Source: Kiritimatiellia bacterium
GTDB lineage: Bacteria; Verrucomicrobiota; Kiritimatiellia; SLAD01
Assembly (NCBI GenBank): GCA_007128275.1
Contig: SKXR01000087.1
Span: 1 to 5,400, forward strand
Length of the DNA: 5,400 nt
Direction of reading: 5' to 3'
Both the position numbers and the translations under genes were made by a program. Position 1 is the first letter of the stretch; each line of letters opens with the position of its first letter. This document shows, one piece after another, positions 1-3,942 of the stretch. The notes beneath the pieces were generated by a model, which was given only the letters and a program-made list of their open reading frames with translations, searched no databases and was not told the DNA's origin.

Positions 1-101
1 ATTGGTTTGCGTGGCCCGGTCGCCGGCGGGCTGGTCCACGTTGTAAACAGATCGCCTTCTTCCAGCCTTTCCGAATGGCGACGATCCGCTATAGTAAAGG
101 C
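1..101. other. Left-edge region upstream of the NamZ-like gene; possible 3' end of an upstream gene
   Basis: No complete gene lies here. Reading frame 1 is open from base 1 to a TGA at 103-105, which overlaps the ATG at 102 as ATGA, the usual form of a 4-base coupled overlap. That would fit the tail of an upstream gene ending about 34 codons into the window, but the peptide is not recognisable. Frame 2 stops at TAA 44-46, an alternative end for an upstream gene. Frame 3, the frame of the NamZ-like gene, is also open to the window edge, so a start further upstream cannot be excluded. A TATAGT at 90-95 resembles a -10 box, but only a poor -35 match lies at the right distance. Confidence 0.3.
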
Positions 102-1247
102 ATGAGCGCGTATCGCACCGGTATGGATCAGTTGATGGACGAGCACGGCGACCTGCTCGCGGAGGGGCGGATCGGACTGGTTTGCCATCCCGCCAGTATG
201 AACCGGCTCTTCACCCATTCCGCGATCTTGCTCCGGGAACGGTTGGGCGATCGCCTCACTTGTTTGCTCGGACCGGAACACGGCTTCTATGGATACGGTG
301 CGGCGGGCGAAAAGATCGGGCACGATGTGCACCCGGAATGGCGGATTCCAATATATTCCCTCTACGGCGATGTCGAACGGGCTTTATTGGAGATGGCCGA
401 ACGCGTGGACGTGGTGGTGTTCGACCTTCAGGATATGGGGGTGCGTTGCTACACCTATGTGCACACACTGCGCCAGATCCTCGAGGCCGCGCAGCAGCAC
501 GGGTTGCGCGTGGTGGTGACGGATCGCGCGGTGCCGCACGCCGCCTGCGTCGACGGCCCCATGCGGGACGCGGCCTTTGAAAGCATCATTGCTCCGGTGG
601 CCACGCCGCTGGTGTACGGGATGACACCCGGCGAGACCGCCCGGTGGTTGTGCGCCGGGAACGGAATCGATGTCCCGCTCGAGGTGATAGCCGCCCGCGG
701 CTATCGGCGCAAGGCGCCACATGCCGAGGTATGGCCTTCCTGGTCGGCGCCTTCGCCCGCCATTCGATCATGGGAATGCGCCATGTGTTTTCCCGTCACC
801 GTTTTCACAGAAGCCTTGCCCCAGTTGGATTGTAGACGCAAAACCAACATGGCGTTTCGCGTGCTTTGCGCCGAGTGGTTGAACGCCCCGGCTCTGGCCG
901 CAGCATTGAATGCGCGGAATGTGCCGGGGGTGCTGTTCGCGCCCTATCACGACGTGGAGGAACCGGACGCGCCCGGCATTCAGATGCGCGTTACGGAACC
1001 GTCCCGCTTCCGTCCGGTCCGCACCGGAGTGCTCCTGTTGTATGAAATCCAACAGTTGCACGGTCCGGATCGGTTGTGGCGTGATGAACGCACCAACACC
1101 AGTTGGTTTGACCGGTTGATGGGTACGGATCGTGTGCGCCTCTTGTTGCAGGACGGGGAATCGCCGGACAAGATCGCCGACGCTTGGAAGGTCGAAAGCG
1201 GGGCGTTTATGGAATCCCGGAAACAAGCGCTCTTGTACGGCGAGTGA
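102..1247 (+). CDS. NamZ/DUF1343-like exo-beta-N-acetylmuramidase family protein, divergent
   Basis: This looks like a member of the DUF1343 family (now NamZ), whose characterised members remove N-acetylmuramic acid from the non-reducing ends of peptidoglycan fragments during cell-wall recycling. Numbering from the in-frame ATG at 75, the family landmarks appear in order: GLVCHPAS (34-41), GPEHGFYG (66-73), the IPIYSLYG strand (91-98), VVFDLQDMGVRCYTY (114-128), DRAVPH near 150-155, DGP (160-162), YGMTPGE (181-187) and PSPAI (226-230). Glu68 in PEHG is the candidate catalytic residue by analogy. The usual EGTN-S-GRGT-PFE segment is replaced by TEALPQLDCRRKTNMAFRV (245-263), with one Glu kept. 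Length (about 380-390 aa) is normal for the domain. No signal peptide is visible, unlike secreted relatives. Start: ATG 75 and ATG 102 are both possible and neither has a well-spaced Shine-Dalgarno site. I prefer 102 because of the ATGA overlap, a TATAGT box 7 bases upstream, and domain homology beginning only near residue 17. The family call is firm; the activity is inferred. Confidence 0.85.
   Translation: MSAYRTGMDQLMDEHGDLLAEGRIGLVCHPASMNRLFTHSAILLRERLGDRLTCLLGPEHGFYGYGAAGEKIGHDVHPEWRIPIYSLYGDVERALLEMAERVDVVVFDLQDMGVRCYTYVHTLRQILEAAQQHGLRVVVTDRAVPHAACVDGPMRDAAFESIIAPVATPLVYGMTPGETARWLCAGNGIDVPLEVIAARGYRRKAPHAEVWPSWSAPSPAIRSWECAMCFPVTVFTEALPQLDCRRKTNMAFRVLCAEWLNAPALAAALNARNVPGVLFAPYHDVEEPDAPGIQMRVTEPSRFRPVRTGVLLLYEIQQLHGPDRLWRDERTNTSWFDRLMGTDRVRLLLQDGESPDKIADAWKVESGAFMESRKQALLYGE
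686..705. repeat. Perfect 9-bp inverted repeat inside the NamZ-like gene
   Basis: GATAGCCGC (686-694) and its exact reverse complement GCGGCTATC (697-705) flank a 2-base CC spacer. In RNA this would form an 8-bp hairpin with a CCCG tetraloop. It lies fully within coding sequence, in codons for Val-Ile-Ala-Ala-Arg-Gly-Tyr-Arg. The dyad is seen directly; no function can be assigned, and chance in GC-rich code is possible. Confidence 0.5.
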
Positions 1248-1248
1248 C

Positions 1249-1276
1249 TTGACATTGCACGCGCATCGTTTACAGT
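1249..1276 (+). promoter_or_regulatory. Sigma-70-type promoter for tRNA-Val
   Basis: A consensus -35 box TTGACA (1249-1254) is followed, after a 16-base spacer, by TACAGT (1271-1276), which matches four of six positions of TATAAT. The predicted transcription start is near 1283, about 13 bases before the mature tRNA 5' end, a normal short leader removed by RNase P. The -35 box begins 2 bases after the TGA of the preceding gene, so there is no room for a separate terminator between the two. Confidence 0.8.
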
Positions 1277-1295
1277 CGATCCGAATCACCCTTGG

Positions 1296-1370
1296 GGGCG
1301 TTTAGCTCAGCGGGAGAGCGCTACCTTCACACGGTAGATGTCACAGGTTCAAATCCTGTAACGCCCACCA
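1296..1370 (+). tRNA. tRNA-Val (anticodon CAC), CCA end encoded
   Basis: A complete 75-base cloverleaf can be drawn by hand. The acceptor stem GGGCGTT (1296-1302) pairs perfectly with AACGCCC (1360-1366), followed by discriminator A (1367) and an encoded CCA (1368-1370). The D arm is GCTC-AGCGGGA-GAGC (1305-1319). The anticodon stem CTACC/GGTAG encloses the loop TTCACAC, giving anticodon CAC at 1328-1330 with the conserved T at position 33; it reads GUG valine codons. The variable loop is 5 bases, and the T arm is ACAGG-TTCAAAT-CCTGT. All four stems are fully Watson-Crick paired, so the gene looks functional. It stands alone, with its own promoter just upstream. No T-rich terminator is evident downstream; a 5-bp ATGGC/GCCAT hairpin near 1390-1405 lacks a T run. 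Confidence 0.97.
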
Positions 1371-1482
1371 CCCCCATCCCTTATGAATAATGGCCATAAC
1401 GCCATATTGGACGCTGATTGGCCCCGTTGCCTCCCCTGAATTGGCTTTCTAGGGATGCCGTGCCGGTCAAAGCGAATCTGCA

Positions 1483-1501
1483 CGAATTGATTATCAAGTC
1501 G
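1483..1501. promoter_or_regulatory. Operator-like imperfect palindrome upstream of recQ
   Basis: CGAATTGATTATCAAGTCG is a 19-base dyad centred on T1492, with eight of nine base pairs matching (A1486/G1498 is the mismatch) and a perfect TTGAT-T-ATCAA core. Size and symmetry resemble binding sites of dimeric bacterial repressors. It lies about 114 bases upstream of the recQ start. It does not resemble a LexA box (CTGT-N8-ACAG). Without a clear promoter next to it, its role is a guess. Confidence 0.25.
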
Positions 1502-1570
1502 ATGCGGAGACCGCATGGTATCGCATTGCAGGCCAATACGTTAAGGCGGCGGCAAAAGATATTTTCACTT

Positions 1571-1590
1571 TTCTCCGGACAATCGGAGGG
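1571..1590 (+). promoter_or_regulatory. Small hairpin in the recQ leader
   Basis: CTCCG (1573-1577) pairs with CGGAG (1584-1588) around a GACAAT loop, and two T-G wobble pairs could extend the stem outward to 1571-1590. It ends 11 bases before the recQ ribosome binding site, so in mRNA it could modestly affect translation initiation. There is no T run after it, so it is not an intrinsic terminator. Its short length makes chance likely. Confidence 0.2.
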
Positions 1591-1601
1591 GTCGTTGCTT
1601 T

Positions 1602-1606
1602 AAGGG
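1602..1606 (+). promoter_or_regulatory. Ribosome binding site of recQ
   Basis: AAGGG at 1602-1606 lies 8 bases before ATG 1615, a normal spacing, and supports that start. A second purine run, AGGA at 1612-1615, lies 8 bases before the in-frame ATG 1624, so initiation three codons later is also possible. The two starts differ only by Met-Lys-Thr. Confidence 0.6.
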
Positions 1607-1614
1607 ATAAAAGG

Positions 1615-3822
1615 ATGAAGACCATGATGAGAACCAGAGACAGCGCCTCGTGTGAGGGTATTGCGTCTGCGCGCGACCCGTTGTACGCCGCGTTGCGGGA
1701 ACTCTTTGGCTTCTCCGCGTTCCGACCGTATCAGGAAGAAATCATCCGAGCTATCATGGAGCAACGCGACGCGTTCGTGGTCATGCCCACCGGTGGGGGA
1801 AAATCGCTGTGCTATCAATTGCCCGCGCACCTCATGCCGGGCGTCTGTCTGGTGATTAGTCCCCTGATTTCGCTGATGAAGGATCAGGTGGATGCGGCAA
1901 AGGCCTCGGGGTTGCGCGCCGATTTCCTGAATAGTTCGCAAACCGGAAAAGCGCGCGCGGAGGTGGCCGCGCGCCTGGCCGAGGGGCAACTGGATCTGCT
2001 GTATGCATCGCCGGAACGCTTCGCGATGCCGGATTTCAAAGCCGCGCTCGATGCCGTTCCCCTTTCGTTCGTTGCCATCGACGAAGCCCATTGTATTTCG
2101 GAGTGGGGCCACGATTTCCGGCCCGACTACCTGAATCTCGCCGAAATAGTCGAGCGCTTCCCCCGCACCCCCATCGCCGCGTTTACGGCCACGGCGACAT
2201 TGAAAGTCCAGCAGGACATCATCAATAAGCTGGGATTGCGTCGGCCGTTTCGCGTGCGCGCTTCGTTCAATCGGCCGAACCTCTATTACCGGGTCCTTCA
2301 CAAAACCGATGCCGAAGGCCAGATTCTGAAATTCATCCGGTCCCATGCGGGGGAACAGGGGATTGTGTATCGCACGACGCGCAAGGATGTCGAGAGCACG
2401 GCCAGCCTGTTGGCGTCGCATGGGATCAAGGCGTTGCCTTATCACGCCGGCATGGATGACGGGGCCCGAACCCTGCATCAGGAGGCCTTTAACCGGGACG
2501 AGGTGGAGGTGATTGTGGCGACGATCGCGTTCGGAATGGGCATTGATAAGTCCAATGTCCGCTTCGTGGTGCATGGGGATCTGCCGAAGAATATCGAGGG
2601 CTACTATCAAGAAACCGGGCGCGCCGGGCGGGACGGCGAGCCGGCGCAGTGCCTCCTGCTGTTCGGGCGCAGCGACATTGGACGCATACGCTATTTCATC
2701 GATCAAGTCACGGACGAGGAAGCCCGCAGCCACGCGTTGCATTGCATGAATGACATGGTGCGATACGGCTCGACACATGGCTGCCGGCGACGACATTTGC
2801 TGGCGTACTTCGGCGAAACGTACGGGGAACCGGATTGCGGTATGTGCGATGTCTGCGCGGGGACGGTGGAGAAGATGGATGCCACACGCGATGCGCAGAT
2901 CGCCCTTTCCGCCATCGTGCGCACCGGCGGCCGATTCGGTATCCGGCACATCATCGACGTGCTTACGGGCGCGAATACGCGAAAGATCCGGGATCTTGCG
3001 CACGACCAAATCAAGACCTTCGGAGCCGGCCGGGACAAGGCCAAGCAGCATTGGCGTTCCGTGATCGAGCATTTGCTGGCGCAGGGATATGCCCATCAGA
3101 CCACGGACCGGTATCCCGTGATCAGGCCGGCGGAACGGGCGCGCTCGGTGTTGCACGGTGACGCGCGCGTATCCATATTGAAACCGGTGGAACCGGTCAC
3201 GACGCGCCGGGCGCGCGGGGCGTATATCGCGTGCAACGAGGCGTTGTTTACAGAATTGCGTATGGTGCGAAAGCGCGTGGCGGACGAACAGGGGGTTCCG
3301 CCCTTTGTCATCCTGTCCGACCGTTCCTTGCGGGAGATGGCCGCGCGATACCCGGTGACGCCCGCGGCCATGGGGCTGATCCAAGGGGTTGGCGCGCATA
3401 AGCTGAAACGGTACGGCGCACTATTTGCAGAGGCCGTTCAGTCCTTTCTGGAACGAAATCCGGAGGTGGAACCGGATCCCCATAGCTCCGAAGTCGAAGG
3501 GTCCCGTCCTTTGCGGCGGAATCCGTCATGTCACCTGACTGGCGAATTGCTGGATCAGGGGCTGCCGGTATCGGAAATCGCCGCTCGTCGCGGGCTCGCC
3601 GCGGGCACCATCGCCGGGCACATTGAGCAGCTGATGGAGGCCGGGCATCCGGTGGACATCGACCGCCTGATGGAACCTGATCGCCGCCGCCAGATTGAAG
3701 ATTTGTTTGAGGGGACGTCGTCGCCGCAGCTGAAAGACATCGTGGACCGGTCTGAGGACGGCGCGGTCTCGTATGCCGAAGCGCGTTTGGTCAGGGCATG
3801 GTTGGCGAATTGCACGGGATAA
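1615..3822 (+). CDS. recQ: ATP-dependent DNA helicase RecQ
   Basis: RecQ is a 3'-5' superfamily 2 DNA helicase that unwinds forks, gaps and recombination intermediates during repair and restart in the cytoplasm. The 735-residue protein contains motif 0 (FRPYQ, 36-40), Walker A MPTGGGKSLCYQLP (57-70, Lys63), motif Ia around ISPLISLMKDQ (81-91), DEAH (156-159) followed by the aromatic-rich loop CISEWGHDFRPDY (160-172), motif III TATAT (191-195), motif IV GIVYRTTR (249-256), motif V ATIAFGMGIDKSNV (302-315) and motif VI QETGRAGRDG (332-341). The RQC zinc site is Cys390, Cys408, Cys411 and Cys414, followed by a winged-helix region (about 422-520). An HRDC domain spans about 539-613. After a polar linker, residues 638-735 form a further helix-turn-helix-like C-terminal domain (PVSEIAARRGLAAGTIAGHI), absent from the roughly 610-residue E. 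coli enzyme but seen in longer RecQ proteins. All catalytic and zinc residues are intact. The gene stands alone between a tRNA and a membrane protein gene. Confidence 0.98.
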   Translation: MKTMMRTRDSASCEGIASARDPLYAALRELFGFSAFRPYQEEIIRAIMEQRDAFVVMPTGGGKSLCYQLPAHLMPGVCLVISPLISLMKDQVDAAKASGLRADFLNSSQTGKARAEVAARLAEGQLDLLYASPERFAMPDFKAALDAVPLSFVAIDEAHCISEWGHDFRPDYLNLAEIVERFPRTPIAAFTATATLKVQQDIINKLGLRRPFRVRASFNRPNLYYRVLHKTDAEGQILKFIRSHAGEQGIVYRTTRKDVESTASLLASHGIKALPYHAGMDDGARTLHQEAFNRDEVEVIVATIAFGMGIDKSNVRFVVHGDLPKNIEGYYQETGRAGRDGEPAQCLLLFGRSDIGRIRYFIDQVTDEEARSHALHCMNDMVRYGSTHGCRRRHLLAYFGETYGEPDCGMCDVCAGTVEKMDATRDAQIALSAIVRTGGRFGIRHIIDVLTGANTRKIRDLAHDQIKTFGAGRDKAKQHWRSVIEHLLAQGYAHQTTDRYPVIRPAERARSVLHGDARVSILKPVEPVTTRRARGAYIACNEALFTELRMVRKRVADEQGVPPFVILSDRSLREMAARYPVTPAAMGLIQGVGAHKLKRYGALFAEAVQSFLERNPEVEPDPHSSEVEGSRPLRRNPSCHLTGELLDQGLPVSEIAARRGLAAGTIAGHIEQLMEAGHPVDIDRLMEPDRRRQIEDLFEGTSSPQLKDIVDRSEDGAVSYAEARLVRAWLANCTG

Positions 3823-3853
3823 TGGCTGGCAGGAAGAACGGACGGGAGGGGAC

Positions 3854-3880
3854 GGCACGCGATCGCGGCCCTGACTTTTT
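3854..3880 (+). terminator. Weak intrinsic terminator candidate after recQ
   Basis: GGC-A-CGC (3854-3860) can pair with GCG-GCC (3865-3870) around a GATC loop, giving six GC pairs with one bulged A, followed by CTGAC and then TTTTT (3876-3880). It begins 31 bases after the recQ stop codon, a sensible place. The five bases between stem and T run, the bulge and the short T run weaken the call. Confidence 0.35.
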
Positions 3881-3903
3881 GGGGAGTTGGCGTGTACTCT
3901 CCT

Positions 3904-3933
3904 TTGTGTTGAGCGCGTGGGTTGTGTTATGCT
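3904..3933 (+). promoter_or_regulatory. Extended -10 promoter of the TMTC-like gene
   Basis: TTGTGT (3904-3909) resembles a -35 box and lies 18 bases before TATGCT (3928-3933), which is preceded by TGT, so it fits the extended -10 form TGnTATnnT. Transcription would be expected to start near 3940, only a few bases before the ATG at 3943. This implies a leaderless or nearly leaderless mRNA, which agrees with the lack of a Shine-Dalgarno sequence there. Confidence 0.45.
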
Positions 3934-3942
3934 GATGTTGCC

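Larger units (their letters stand above)
1371..1614. other. Intergenic stretch between tRNA-Val and recQ; no supported gene
   Basis: These 244 bases hold no convincing complete gene or clear promoter. In the recQ frame, an ATG at 1390 opens 20 codons that end at an amber TAG (1450-1452). The same frame is then open for 54 more codons to the recQ ATG, but has no ATG, GTG or TTG in that part. A 61-codon TTG-initiated reading frame at 1418-1603 overlaps it in another frame and has no recognisable content. A dyad (1483-1501) and a hairpin (1571-1590) are listed separately. The stretch may be a long recQ leader or a decayed coding remnant. Confidence 0.5.

Noticed and set aside
768..1289. Minus-strand open frame of 173 codons opposite the NamZ-like gene
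   Set aside because: Antisense shadow with no domain; its beginning also overlaps the tRNA promoter.
1340..1370. tRNA 3' end as an attachment site for an integrated element
   Set aside because: No second copy of the tRNA 3' segment and no integrase gene in the window; the next gene is housekeeping recQ.
1389..1406. ATGGC/GCCAT hairpin as a terminator for tRNA-Val
   Set aside because: Only 5 bp with a 6-base loop and no T run after it.
1418..1603. 61-codon TTG-initiated frame between tRNA-Val and recQ
   Set aside because: No ribosome binding site, no recognisable sequence, and it competes with an equally open frame in phase with recQ. It is not supported as a gene.
3185..3199. Short direct repeat ACCGGT-GGA-ACCGGT in recQ
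   Set aside because: Explained by the coding of a Pro-Val-Glu-Pro-Val linker before the HRDC domain; too short to call a repeat element.
1600..3399. Long open frame on the minus strand (599 codons) opposite recQ
   Set aside because: It is an antisense shadow of a GC-rich, strongly biased coding gene. The translation is rich in Arg, His and Pro with no recognisable domain, while the + strand carries a textbook RecQ.
3858..3867. CGCGATCGCG palindrome between recQ and the TMTC-like gene
   Set aside because: It contains GCGATCGC, the HIP1-like octamer of cyanobacteria, but I noticed only this one copy and it fits better as part of the weak terminator hairpin.
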